A DNA stretch of 64,000 nucleotides from Lepiota brunneoincarnata (GCA_023014365.1 JAEBUN010000012.1:868001-932000), one strand, 5' to 3'. Positions 45,729 to 56,895 are shown, counted from the first letter of the stretch. Numbers and translations are program-made. Notes: a model not told the origin generated them from the letters alone.

Positions 45729-45804
45729 AAAAAACCTGATATTGTGGACAGAACTATCTACTTATCGAAGGAAAACTATCCTGGGGACTGTAAAAGCGTT
45801 AAGC

Positions 45805-47151
45805 TTAAGCGGGGGAGGACTTGTCCAAGTCGGAAAGGTTGCGCAAAAGGCTTTTGAGACGGATGCGCTCTTGAATGAGGAATTGGAACCTCTTTAAGTT
45901 GGCTTCGAGCGAGGGAATAGCATCGATGAAGTCCCGGCTGAGCGAATTGAGGTCGCATTTGACTGACCGAGCGTCGTCACCGCGAGATTCGGATTCGTAC
46001 TCGTCGCGAGAGTGAGACAGGAGGTTTTGGAGTTCCTGGAGCAAACGAGCTGCCCGGGAGAAGTGTCAGTACCATTAAGCTTAGCGAAGAGAAGTGAGAA
46101 ATTGCCCACCAGATAAGCCCGCAAAGGTGCGCTCATTGGAAGCAGACTCGGTACGGGCGCGCTTGGCAGTATTGGCGCTGGCTTTGGCTAGAACCTGTTC
46201 AGCCCGGACATAACAGCAGTGTTTAGTGTTCATATTGGGAACTTGACAATAGGAAAGAAGACGGACGGTGCCTTTATATGATGAGGACTTTTTGACGGTC
46301 TCCTAAAGAGGGAGGAAGTCAGAATCAGCGGTTGGGGGGAGTGGAGCTGGCGCACCACGTCGGAGGTAGACAAACGACGCTTGCGATAAGGCGAGACTAC
46401 ACGAACCTCTTCGACGATAGCTTGAGAGACCTCCTCATCAACCATCATGTCCTGGAGACGAGCGATTATCTCAGCCAATGTAATAGGTTGAGAAGCAGCT
46501 ATATTACCGTGTCAGCACCGGTTGCTCGGGAGTTGGAAGCACTGGTCATACTCTCAGCAAGCTCGGTATCGGTGTCTACCACAACAGCAGCAGAGACAGG
46601 GGCCTTGCGACCTTTGCGAGGCTAAGCTTATACATGAGGAGACGATTGGAGCCAAAAGAACGCTAAGCTTACGCGTTTGGGGACAGCAGAGCCTTCGGCA
46701 ACGTTGGAGGAAGTAGAGCCAGTCGTGGACGATGGGTTCTGAGCCTCTTCGGTCCTGGATTTGTGGGATTCTTCAGAACGAACGCGATTAATGCGGCTAC
46801 AGCATTCAGAGAGCGCCTTATAGATCGCGGGCATCTCATAAGACGAATGGTAGTTGTTTTGGTAAATTTCGTAGAGCTTGCGGATACGGAAGACGTAGTC
46901 CTGGTTGACATGAAGCTTGATAGCCTCATTATCCTCCGATAACGCTTCAATATAAGCAGACTAGAAATGATTTAGAAACGGCGAGAGAAGCATGGAAAGA
47001 GTAGACATACCCCAGGGGCGTCGAACGCAAGGAGAGCCTTCTCGACGAGGGGACGAGCGACTTGGCCGTTTTGCAGGCGCTGAAGACGACCTTTGGCGTT
47101 GCTGATGAGATCGTCGAGCTCGACCTGGAGATGGGGGATAGAAGAAGCCAT
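45805..47151 (-). CDS. Family T antisense gene 2, copy 2: spliced, about 358 aa
   Basis: Same exon structure as copy 1 at a constant offset of 16826 bp (exons about 47151-47011, 46960-46673, 46621-46552, 46498-46359, 46302-46110, 46049-45805). I see no stop or frameshift in the exons. Intron 2 is again bordered by TAAGCTTA at 46664 and 46623; the stop is inside the one at 45800. It ends only 77 bp from the pol stop, so the two transcripts converge tail to tail and may overlap. The protein is unknown, with a helical, Leu-rich C-terminus. Confidence 0.72.
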
Positions 47152-47837
47152 TTTCTTGCGAAGGGTGTCTGCTAGAATGAGGCGTCGCTCCCTCGCTTTT
47201 ATAAGAAAAGGCCATAGGCAGTGATGACGAATCATAATGAGTGGATGAAGAGCACCATCCACCCTAAGCTTATGACCTGAGGGGCCTAGGAAACCTGTAA
47301 TCTTGAGTAGCCAGCCTTCAACAGACTTGCTGAACCACAGTTGCCCTATTAGGTAACATGTCGCCAGGGTCTCGCGGTTATCAGTGTGCACAGGGATTCT
47401 GATGGAACGGTGAGGGCACCGATTTCAATTTGGCTAGGGGGAGATGGGCCCCAAGTGGCGCAAGTGGCGCTTCAGTTTTGTTTGACGCAACCTTTTTCGC
47501 GGCGAACACCGTGTACAGGCTAGTTCAGGTCCGGGCTTGTAAGAAAACCAGAACGGATGACTGGGTCACTACGCGTTGCGGGTCACGGCACGCTGAGATG
47601 TCAATAAACATCACTGATAGATCAGAGAGGCATATAATGAGTATATAAGTGACTGGCAACCTAAACTAGCTTAGGAGTCTCCCAGGAGGTCTTTAGCTTA
47701 GCTTTAGGAGATGACAAGAAAGTCAGAAACAGTTTAGCTTAACTCAGTAGGAGACAAGGAACAACAAGATGACTATTGGGATGTATATACATGACAAGAT
47801 TATATACTACATCCAAGAAGTAAACTAGGCGCAGAGA
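47152..47837. other. Intergenic region between antisense genes, copy 2
   Basis: Counterpart of 30326-31010; no gene. TAAGCTTA at 47265; AT-rich promoter-like sequence near 47630-47650 on the minus strand. Confidence 0.5.
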
Positions 47838-49868
47838 TCACTCAAGGTCTTCTAGAACAGACTCCGGATCCTGAGTCATCGGGAAAGCGAGGAAGAGAAG
47901 CGATTTGAGCTCCTCGAATTCCTCGTATGTCGGGACCCCCGGAAAGTTGTTGGCAAACTCAAAGAATGCCCGGACGTCTTCAAGGGAGTCGGCCATACCC
48001 ATCTCTACAAAAGCCACGTCGTTACCATCCAAGGCAGTCCTGGTAGCTTGCATCTCCTGGACGAATTGGTAAACTACACGGCAGTGGTGAAACGCTGAAG
48101 CCTCGTAAGCGACGTGGTTCGCCTCCAGGCTGACCAAGCTAGAGGACACAACACGCGCGAACGCGGCCAGATCTAGAAAAATAAAGAGAATAAAAAAAGG
48201 GAAAAATAGTGAACAGAGAAACTTACGGTATTCACTGGTCAGTGAGGATGTGACCAGGGCATTCGCAACGCTGGCCGAAACCTGGGGATGGTCCGCGAAG
48301 GTACAAGGGTAGTTGTACAAGTCGCAGCTGCGACACTTCTTACCCTTGCCCAGAGGCTCGCACTCCAACTTACGAGCAGCGCAAGAAGGACACCGAGACC
48401 GAGGTGGCACGTACTGGAGCAGATGTCAAAGCCGTCAGTAAGGAACCACGAGAAAACTTGGAGAACGTACCGAAAGCTGGCTAGCTGCCAGCAGCCTAGG
48501 AAAGTCCTCACAAAAGAGCGGGACTGGGTGCCGGTATCCATGGTCCCGAATAATTTCGGCCTCAGAGCGCCGAACACGAGCCCGGGGAATGTATTTCTTC
48601 ATCCGCGTGTTGGAACTCTTCTTGGACAAAAGGACGCGTTGTTGACGCGACGGGCCAGCATGAGGGGACTCTTGAGGGATCTCCGGAACCACCGGGCTAG
48701 GCAAACGAGAAAGGACGGGGGTCGGAGAAGCTAAGAACGCATCTTGAAAAACAAAAGTCGGTTCTTGAGGGGCAGGCGAAGGCTTCAGAAGGAGCTCCAA
48801 ATCTGGAGAAGGAGAAATCTCCACAGCGCTTGTGGGAGACTCGACTGGAGCGCCAGCTAAGTGAGGTGGTGATGGTGTTGGGCACCTAGGTGAAGCCAGC
48901 ACCTGTTGCCCATCCAGAGAAGAGGACCAGCTAAAGATTTTGAAGAGGTCAACTTGAGAGACCTCAGGGACTGGAGAATGCGATGACAAGTTAGAACCCG
49001 CCAGGAATAAGGGGAGAGGGGGCGGCGTCGATGATTTTGCCCTCTGTTTGCCTTTAAGGGCAGCTGGTATACGCGCTAAAACAGAAGTCAGCAGAAAGAA
49101 CAAATATATCGTGAAAAATGACTAAGCTTACGCGTTGAAGTAGCAGAAGAGAGTACGGGGGAAGAAGGCCGGTTTGTTGAAGGGCCCGGCACCTCCAAAC
49201 CTGATGCAATACCCAAGGGAGGGAGCACCAGCGAGTCTTCCTCGTCCAGGGTGCACAGAGAGACGGCGAGAGGGGGCAGCGACATTGAACTGGACAAAGC
49301 CTCTGTGGATAATCCACCAGAGGGCCCGCCAACGGGGATACCTGACGAGGGTTCTGCGGAAAATCCGGCAGAGTGCTCGTCGGTTGGATTGCACAACGAC
49401 GCGATGGAAATCACGCGTCTTGGCACTGGAGCGTACAAGGGAGAGGCTGGCGGAGGAGTTGGTTCACGGGGCGGAGAGTATGGTGGAGGAGGGGTCCTTG
49501 CCACACCCACCTGACGATTTCTGCAAGCTCCTTGAGCTCCTCGCCCTCCTCTAGCCCTCCTAGTATGCGGTGCTGGTGGTTCCCATTGAGGTAGGAGGTT
49601 GCGACGCGCCGGGAGGCAAATAGTGAGACCTAAAAGTAGAGAAAACATAAGTAAAGACAACGAGAACAGGGGAAAATGCGACTTACGTTGCACGATCGAT
49701 GATGAAGGCGCGCCTTGGGAAGCCATTGAGGCGTTGCTCGGCCCAGGGTAGCCTGAAAACAGTGTTAAGAAAACAGACAAAACTGTAACTCGAACTCTAC
49801 TTACTGGAAGAAGAGTCTGAGTCCTCCTCGTAGCAAGCACGTTTGCTGCTGCATGTGTTTCTGTCCAT
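47838..49868 (-). CDS. Family T antisense gene 1, copy 2: 584-aa Zn2Cys6-like protein, apparently intact
   Basis: ATG at 49868, TGA at 47838-47840. Exons by homology: 49868-49805, 49752-49687, 49629-49132, 49075-48471, 48413-48227, 48172-47838, every intron with GT...AG and 50-60 nt long. The cysteine cluster (CPSC...C...CRSC......C, CX2CX6CX8CX2CX6C) lies in exon 5, and its spacing equals the binuclear zinc cluster of fungal transcription factors, with basic residues between Cys 2 and Cys 4 (ARK, GKGKK). Most of the rest is Pro/Ser-rich and probably disordered; the C-terminus (MADSLEDVRAFFEF, TYEEFEELKSLLFLAF) is acidic and helical, as in an interaction or activation domain. A role as a DNA-binding regulator is inferred, not shown; the cluster is internal rather than N-terminal, which is unusual. 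Confidence 0.78.
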
Positions 49869-50195
49869 TGTTGATAGAAGTGGGCGTTGAAAAGTGAATA
49901 TGCGAGCAGGATAGACGAGTAAGAAGCGAGAGGGAGAACGAAAGAGATGAAACGAGACCTTGGGACATTTAAAAGACCCAATAACAAGATAAAAATTTAA
50001 GCTATAGCGACAAGAAGTTGATCTATACATTTAAACTCGGTGACATGACATCATTCTGAAATAAGCTTAGCGAAAGTGTGCTACCCTCGAAGCTGGTGAA
50101 CGTTCTAGACCATAGAGCGCGTCAGAGAGACTCAGATACTGCGAATTTGAAGGAGATAATGACTGAGGACAGTCAGCAATTTGGTTAGGGGGAGA
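49869..50195. other. Upstream region of antisense gene 1 and polypurine tract, copy 2
   Basis: Counterpart of 33386-33712. TAAGCTTA at 50062; AGGGGGAGA at 50187-50195 directly precedes the 3' LTR. Confidence 0.55.
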
Positions 50196-51496
50196 TGATA
50201 CGCCGATTTCACGCCTATACATGAATTCCGTACTCCGGAACGATTCTCTACATAGAATCATTGGCTATATCATTAAAGAACTCTATAGAGGATTGGTACT
50301 ATATCCCGTAGTAGCCAGTTCGACCAAACTGAGGATATTCGAGCCTCGGAAGTGTTCAAACCAGCTCATTATCACTAAGCTTAGTGAACCAAGCTATCAG
50401 AACACTCTCCGGAGGGATTCAGGACTCTACGTAGCCTATCGAGTATACCCCGGTCGCATCAAGGGACCTTACGAGCAGTTTTCTGATGAACCCAAATGCG
50501 TTTGAACATAAAAGAATGTACCTAGCGGCTGTCGCAGGCGTATTACGTCTATAGCAAGTTCAATAATGATGACCGGACCACGGAACGGAACATCCAACGT
50601 TCGGGAGGCAATACCCGATGCCCAAAACCCTAGAAATATCAAAGACTCCTAATTAACGAGTGCTTTGGGGGTCCCGGCACTTCGGCATACTACTTAACTG
50701 AGATTAATTACAACGGATCAAGGAATTGTCCATCCGCTATACATTCCGATCATAATTGATCCGGAAACTTAACGCGCTCGCGTGGATGCAGAATAATGCA
50801 GACGAGCACGGAACACGTCTGGCTGGATTGCCATTCATTAATCAGAGAAAAACCCATAACCCAGGGTGAGGTAGAAATGCTGCCGAACCTTCCAAAATGT
50901 TCTACAGTGCCTGTAACAATTAAGCTTATTGTTTTCTATTTCATATTTACTATCTCTCGTATGTATCCAAAGAATATAAATACGGTCGCACTTGTTCGTG
51001 GAGAAGCAAGAGGTCTCACCCCCACTTCCACACGCAAGTCTGCGAGCCGTGATCAAGAACAGTTTCAGAGGGCTATTTAGTGTGCGTCGTTAAGTGTGAT
51101 TTCTTCGGTTGTTGACCAACCCAGAGACAGAGACAGAGACCAGAGTTCAGAGTTTAGAGTTCCAGAGTGCTAGAGACAGAGACAGAGACAGAGACCAGAG
51201 TTCAGAGACCAGAGACCAGAGACCAGAGACCCAGCACTTTGAATTGACAGGGATTGTCCTTTCATTGTTGCACCGTATGGCTAAGATAACTTCAACAGCT
51301 GTTCGTTAACCTCTAAAAACACTACTCTCTTGAATTTCGCTGTCAGAACACACCCCCAGAACACCCTAAAAGACGAAACTGTTCATTATCTATCTCATTC
51401 CACTTGTATTAGCTTAAGCTTATCGAATTGCGGCTAAGCTTAGTGAAAACAAGCCCACTATCTATATTAAAACCTACGAAAGTTTCTACCTTTTCA
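50196..51496 (+). mobile_element. 3' LTR of family T copy 2
   Basis: 1301 bp; TAAGCTTA at 50376, 50921, 51415 and 51435; followed by duplication GCGG. Confidence 0.95.
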
Positions 51497-51500
51497 GCGG

Positions 51501-52660
51501 GGCTGTGTTGTATTCCCTATGTGTGTCATTCTCTTCTGCAGGCATTAGGAGGCTTGCATGAAACTTGTTGTGGATCTTCCATTTGATGGGTAATTTTAGT
51601 TCATAAGTAACAGGTCCGAGTTTTCTTGTTATGGTGAAGGGACCTTCTTGGCGTTGGGCCAGTTTCTTCAAGGTGTACTGAATTGGGAGGTTGCGGTTGT
51701 CTAGCCAAACCTTTTGTCCAACTTTCAGATTGATATCTGGCTGGTTATATCTTGCAGCCATTTTTAGTCTGGCTTGTTCATGTGCAGCTTGTGCTTCTTG
51801 GCGTATCTTGGCGAGGTATTTAAACTTTTCTCCTATTGCTGGAATGTTTGTTGGCTCCTTGGAGGTTGGAAATCCTTTGGGGGTTGATCCATAGAGGAGT
51901 TCAAATGGGGTATGTTGGTGTTCGGCATGTGTCTTTGAGTTGTGAACATATCCTAGGAGTGGAAGTGCCTTTACCCATTTGTTCAGGTTTGATGAGCAAT
52001 AGATGCCAAGGTATAGTTCTATTTCTTGGTTGAATCACTCTGTTTGTCCATCTGTCTGCAGGTGGTGGGCGGTAGAGAGTGCTTGTTTGATTCCAAGTTG
52101 TTTGTAGAATTCTTTCATGGATTTGGTGGCGAATCTGGGGTCGTGATCGCTGAGAACCTTTTCAGGGAGGCCAAATCTAGAGAATAGCTGTTTGATAAGA
52201 ATTTCGGCAATCTTGTCCATGTTGGCAGTTTTTGCGGTAGGTTCTAGAATTATCCCCTTCATAAGCTGGTCGACCACAACCAGTATAGAATCATGGGGTC
52301 TGTCCAGGGGTAGGTCTGTGATGAGATCCATCGAGATGTTCGAGAATGGATGGGTAGAGTGGGGTCCAGGGATAGGTTGAAGCAGTGGCTTCAGGGGGTG
52401 GTGATTGATCTTGTATTGTTGGCAAGCACCACATCCTCGGACATAGTTCTTGACAAATGATTGCATCCTGGGCCAATAGGCATACTCCTGGAGTTTTCTA
52501 GTGGTTTCTGCAATTCCAGGGTGTCCTGCGGTTGGTGAGTCATGTACTCTTTGCAGTAGGCAGTGTCTGAGATGTAGATCTTGAGGTATGAATAGCTTTC
52601 CATGGACACGTGGGTGCCCTGAGTCATCTTCTTGAGCGATGTTGGTTTGTTTCTTCTTCT
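51501..52660 (-). pseudogene. Integrase of the family S element
   Basis: Minus strand. The HHCC zinc-binding part is seen around 52470-52420 (CGACQQYK), the DDE core as MDLITDLP (52340), LSDHDPRF (52155) and TDGQTE (52040), and the GPY/F module as EGPFTITRKLGPVTYELKLP near 51640. A TGA follows TDGQTE (52035-52037). The chromodomain that completes it is at 37525-37199, beyond the T insertion. The closest relative in the window is the plus-strand copy at 60140-60950. Confidence 0.88.
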
Positions 52661-52699
52661 TCCACAGCTCCTTTATTTCCTGTTTGGTAGTTTCGTCAA

Positions 52700-54050
52700 T
52701 AATATGGATGTGCTGTGGTCATTCTGGGGTGAAGAATTTATTGGGTAGGGCAACAATTTGTTTGTTGTCTTTTATCTTGGATTCATGATCGGGTCATCTT
52801 GAGAGGGCATCCGCTGGTCCATTTTTCTTTCCAGGGATGTGCCGGATTTTGATGTCAAATCGTTGCATGTAGGCGATCCATTGAGCTTGTCTTCTACTGA
52901 GATCCTCGGGTTTCCTCCAGCGGTGAAGGTTGTCATGATCTGACCATACAATGGTCTTGTGAGATGATCCTTCTATGTGATGGCGCCATTCCTTGAGTGC
53001 TTGGATTATGGCGAAGAGTTCTTGTTTGGAGCAATGGTAGTTGCGTTTGGCTGGTGAAAATCCTTTTGAGAAGTATGTGACCAGGTGTTTAACTCCATTA
53101 TTGTTGCGTTGAAGGAGGACTGCTCCTGATGCAAATAGTGATGCATTGCATTCAATTTCGAAAGGTTTGTCTCAGTCTGGTACCATTAGTACCAGTTTGC
53201 TTTGAAATTTTCTTTTGAGGGTGTCAAAGGCATCTTGGCATTCTTCTGTCCATTCGAATTTCTTGGTTTTGGACATTAGAGCGTTGAGGGGTTTAGCCCA
53301 TGTGGCATATTGATGTATAAACTTCTGGTAGAAGTTGCAAAATCCTATGAATTTGCATACATCATGCAGGGTAGTCAGTGTTGGCCATTTGGCAATGCCT
53401 TTAAGCTTTGCTGGGTCCATTGAGACTGAGTCCGGAGTGATAATTACTCCTAGATATTCGAGTCATTGGCATTCAAATTTGCATTTCTTGGTCTTGAGGT
53501 ATAGATTGTTGTCTTTGAGTATCTTGAGTACCTCTCTTGTAAGACGTCAGAGTTCTTGTTTTGTTTTTGCATGGATGAGGATGTTGTCCATGTAAACAAT
53601 TACTCCTCCATTATCGATGAGTTTTTGGAATAGTGAGTCCATCATGGTTTGGAAGGTTGCTGGGGAGTTGCACATTCTGAAAAACATGACCGTAGGTTCA
53701 AATAGTCCTCAGGGTGTTCTGAATGCTCCTTTCCATTCATCTCCTTTGTGTATACGGATGTTATTATATCCTGCTCGTATGTCAAGTTTGGTAAAGTATC
53801 TTGATCCTCAGAGTTTGTCGAGAATATGTGAGATGAGGGGAAGATTGTATGCGTTCTTGACAGTGTGTTCGTTAAGGTACCTGTAATCTTGACAGGGGCA
53901 TAGTTTTCCATCTTTCTTCCCTACAAAGAAGAAAGGTGAGGCCATTGGCAACTCAGATGGTTGAATGTATCCTTTCTGAAGATTTTCTTCAAGAAACATG
54001 TCAAGTTCCTTTTCTTCGTTAAGGGAAAGTTGGTAGGATTTCATAGTGAT
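52700..54050 (-). pseudogene. Reverse transcriptase and RNase H of the family S element
   Basis: Minus strand. [22 protein letters not shown] (53930), catalytic block YMDNILIHA (53591-53565) in which the second Asp of YMDD is Asn (codon at 53583-53585, explicable by CpG loss), and the thumb region LEYLGVIITPDSVSMDP (53470). RNase H: NASLFASGAVL (53140), SKQELFAI (53020) and WSDHDNLHRW (52940); the first acidic residue of RNase H is also Asn. Several TGA codons interrupt the frame. It is catalytically dead. Confidence 0.88.
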
Positions 54051-54760
54051 TGGTTTGAATGATTCCTTGAGTTCAATCTTGTGATCCCATGGTCATTGTG
54101 GGGGGAATTGTTTGGCTTGTTTCTTGCTGAATACTGGGAGGTATTCGTGGAATTCTGCAGGTACAACTTTTCTTGGGTTGTCGTTCTTCTTTTCTCCATG
54201 TTGTACAGCAAGGAATTGCGATGCTGAGGCTTTGAAGTTGATTTCTTCAAAGCTAGTGGGCTCGAGGGTGGAGATGTGGTTGAGTTGGTTGTTATAGATC
54301 CAATCAGGTTCCATGGATTGGATGAGTTCTCGGTAGATAGTGTTGTCCCAATGTTTGTTTCTCCAGCGTAGTTGTTTGGTGTCCCAGTTGATGTCTGGGT
54401 TGTGTTCTGCAAGCCAAGGGAATCCAAGGATGAGTCTTGGACTTCCAAGGGAGACTACTTTTGGTTTGATCTCCATATCCTTTCCTGTTAACCATTAGGT
54501 TAAGAATTGTGTAATGGGTGGCTGTCCCATTTTCGTTAATGGATCTGTTGGCATTTCATACCTTGATGGGTCGGTCAAGGGGTATTGTCTTGAATGAATG
54601 TTGTCTGACCATTCCAGGGTCGATGAAGTTTCCTGCTGCTCCTGAGTCAAGTAGGGTGAGTAGTTCCACGCTTTCGGGTCCTTCCTTAGTGATTTTGTGT
54701 TTTCAGATTCAGCAGGGTAGATGTATTACGCGTGCTGACAATTCCTGTAGTTTTACGACA
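54051..54760 (-). pseudogene. Aspartic protease region of the family S element
   Basis: Minus strand: LLDSGAAGNFID with the retropepsin DSGA motif near 54650-54630, and LILGFPWLAEHNPDINW (ILG..W block) near 54440-54390. Frames are interrupted by stops around 54495. Confidence 0.8.
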
Positions 54761-54830
54761 TTAATATCATTATGTGGATAGTGAAAGGAAGGGGGTCTTT
54801 GTGGAGGGCTAGACGTGGTGGCTAGTCTCC

Positions 54831-56705
54831 TTAGGCAAAATCCTTAACCAGAGGGGCATCTGGGTGGTTGGATTCATTTGCAAAGTGTTTGTAGATGTCC
54901 TCGACTTCTTTGTCGGTTACATCTTCTAGTATGTTGTATAGGGAGTTCTTTTTCCTATAACTTGCTTGTCTTCTTCTGGATATTGCATTTGACTGGTTTC
55001 TGGCATCCAAGTTGCAGGGTAATTTGGACTGGCAATATATGGTTTTCTTGGTGGGGCATTCATGGGCGAAGTGTCCAGTCTTGCGGCAGTTGAAGCATCT
55101 CTTCTCCTTGAGATCCCTTCTCTGGGCATCTGTGAGGATTGCATTGAGGGCTTCGCGGGTGCGCTCTTGTACCAACTGGTGGAGTCTGTCTTCTTCAGTT
55201 TCCTTGTCTTCATCAGCTTCCTCGGTGATTAGATCTGGCTCTTCCTCAAAGTCAAGGTTGTAGACCACTTCGGCGAGTTGGTCAATATCCATTGCGTTAG
55301 GGTCTGTCACTTGATAGGGGAGTGGGACATGGTGCATAAAAGCATTTCTTTTCCCTTTAAATGAGCGAGGGCGCAAAGTCGTTGGAAACGAGGGAGTTCC
55401 TCAAGTTTGCATATAGTCACGTTGAGTTTGTAATATTTGATATGCTGTTCGAGCTTGCTTGAACCAGTCGCTGAGTTTGTTTCCCAGATTGAGGCTAATT
55501 GTCTTGATTGTGATGGGGTGATCCAGCCTGTTCTTGAAATAGTTGACTGCCACCACTCCATCTCCAAGGTTGGCCTGATAGGCAAGTATCTGGAACTGGG
55601 ATATGTAATCGTCGATATATCATCCATTCTGTTTGAGGTGGCAGATTCTGTCCATTGCGTCTGCAGGGACATTATTTGGGGCAAAGGATGTGTCGAGTCC
55701 TTCCAGGAATTTCTTCCATGTTGGAAGGGTCTGGCTTCCGTCAAGTTCCTTGTTTGATTCCAAGAATGCTCCTCTCCATGTTGCGGCGGGGCCGGTGGAC
55801 ATGTATGAAAGGGCAAATTGTATCTTGGTCTTGTCATCGGAAAAGGCACCAGGCTTTGCATTGATGTATAGTTAGTTGTACAGCGTCCTTCCAGAGGCAG
55901 TAGTAGTCGGTCTCTCCATTAAAGGTTGGGGGTGTATTGATCTTTGTGGAGGAGGCCATATTGTTAGTGTCAGAGGTTGTGGATTCCTTGTTGGAAGTGT
56001 GAATAGACCCGGTAGTGGGGCTAACTTCAGGTGGTTTGGATTGTACAAGGGAACTGGATCGAGGCAGTGAGTGTACCAGTGATCCAAGTGGTGATATGAG
56101 GGATGAAGATGTTCTTGGGGGTTCCTGTTGTGAAGTGTTGTTGTGAGGTCTTGTACTTGTTGAGGGTTGAGGACCGGAGGATGGGGCAGGTGTTCTATGA
56201 ATCGGCTCCCCGAACTTTGAGTGGGTAGAGGTGGCAGTTCTTTCAGGTGGTGGTTGTTTAGGTAGGGATTGAAGAACTGATGCTGGGGGTGCTGGGTATC
56301 CTGGGTCTTCTGTTCAACGTTGAACTCTCTCGGTAGGTTGTGTGGGGTATGGTGTGGAACCAGAGGGTGAATGAGTGAGGGGTATAGGTTTTGTTTTCTT
56401 TTTATGGTCCGTGGTGGAGGGGGTGTGAAGTCGGGTTTGGGGTTGGTTGTTGACCAGTCAGAACTGTTAGATTCTTCATAGTTGGTGGCAAGGGGGTCGT
56501 TTTGGTTTGTAGACAGGGTGTAGAGGGAAGAAGTCGAAGGTGAAGGTGGGGGTGAAGGTGAATAAACAATGCTTGTGGGTGCGTTATCCCAATCGATGCT
56601 TGAAGGTGCAGATGACCTATATACAATGCTTACAGGTGCGTTATCCCAATCAACACTTAAAGGTGTGGATGACCTATATACAACGCTTTTGGTGCGTCTG
56701 ACCAA
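54831..56705 (-). pseudogene. gag of the family S element, frame-broken
   Basis: Minus strand from ATG 56705. The N-terminus has a duplicated unit (VYRSS-P-S-DWDNAP-SIVY) twice in tandem, then a long Pro/Ser/His-rich segment; a capsid-like part lies in 55860-55310 and a CCHC knuckle CFNCRKTGHFAHEC near 55100-55060. At least two frameshifts separate 56705-55872, 55861-55307 and 55376-54831. CpG transitions are frequent. Confidence 0.8.
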
Positions 56706-56895
56706 GGGTGTAGAGGGTATGGTGGCCTGCTCTACAGGGGTGTATCACTGGACAGTGACAAGGCGTGTCATCAGATACGGTTGGCACTCAGATAGCGATA
56801 AAGCATATTGTCTGCCAGTGTGGAAGGGTAGCGACAAGGCGTACCGATACCACGGGGTGTACGATGGAGGTTGTCCAAAGGAAGCTTTAATCTAA
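56706..56895 (-). promoter_or_regulatory. Leader and self-priming site of the family S element
   Basis: On the minus strand, 2 nt after the 5' LTR, AGATTAAAGCTT (56893-56882) is exactly complementary to AAGCTTTAATCT in the LTR itself (minus strand of 57066-57077), about 40 nt downstream of the LTR TATA box. No tRNA-like TGG site adjoins the LTR. This is the arrangement of Tf1/sushi elements, which prime reverse transcription with the folded 5' end of their own RNA. Confidence 0.65.

Larger units (their letters stand above)
37526..51496 (+). mobile_element. Family T Gypsy retrotransposon, full-length copy 2 (13,971 bp)
   Basis: LTRs 37526-38826 and 50196-51496 (1301 bp each), duplication GCGG (37522-37525 and 51497-51500). 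Same organisation as copy 1, without the solo LTR. The intact target is visible in the plus-strand S copy at about 60952-60972, confirming the 4-bp duplication. Pol is almost complete, both antisense genes appear intact, but gag has a nonsense codon, protease a changed active site and pol an early nonsense codon. Confidence 0.95.
37526..51496. repeat. TAAGCTTA palindrome, 27 sites in family T copy 2
   Basis: Positions: 37706, 38251, 38745, 38765, 39255, 40705, 40777, 41934, 42055, 42431, 43640, 44180, 44233, 44426, 44591, 45341, 45800, 46076, 46623, 46664, 47265, 49123, 50062, 50376, 50921, 51415, 51435. One-to-one correspondence with copy 1. Confidence 0.9.

Noticed and set aside
20697..51496. 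TAAGCTTA (containing the HindIII site AAGCTT) as a cloning or assembly artefact
   Set aside because: The sites are embedded in continuous genes with unique flanks, match one-to-one between copies and occur at equivalent places in decayed fragments; a cloning scar would sit at junctions.
20697..51496. Assembly duplication as the explanation for the two full-length T copies
   Set aside because: They have different target duplications, different lesions, more than one percent divergence and a solo LTR present in only one.
37526..51496. Antisense genes as an env-like retroviral gene
   Set aside because: They lie on the opposite strand, have fungal introns, and lack a signal peptide, transmembrane anchor or furin-type site; nothing suggests an envelope.
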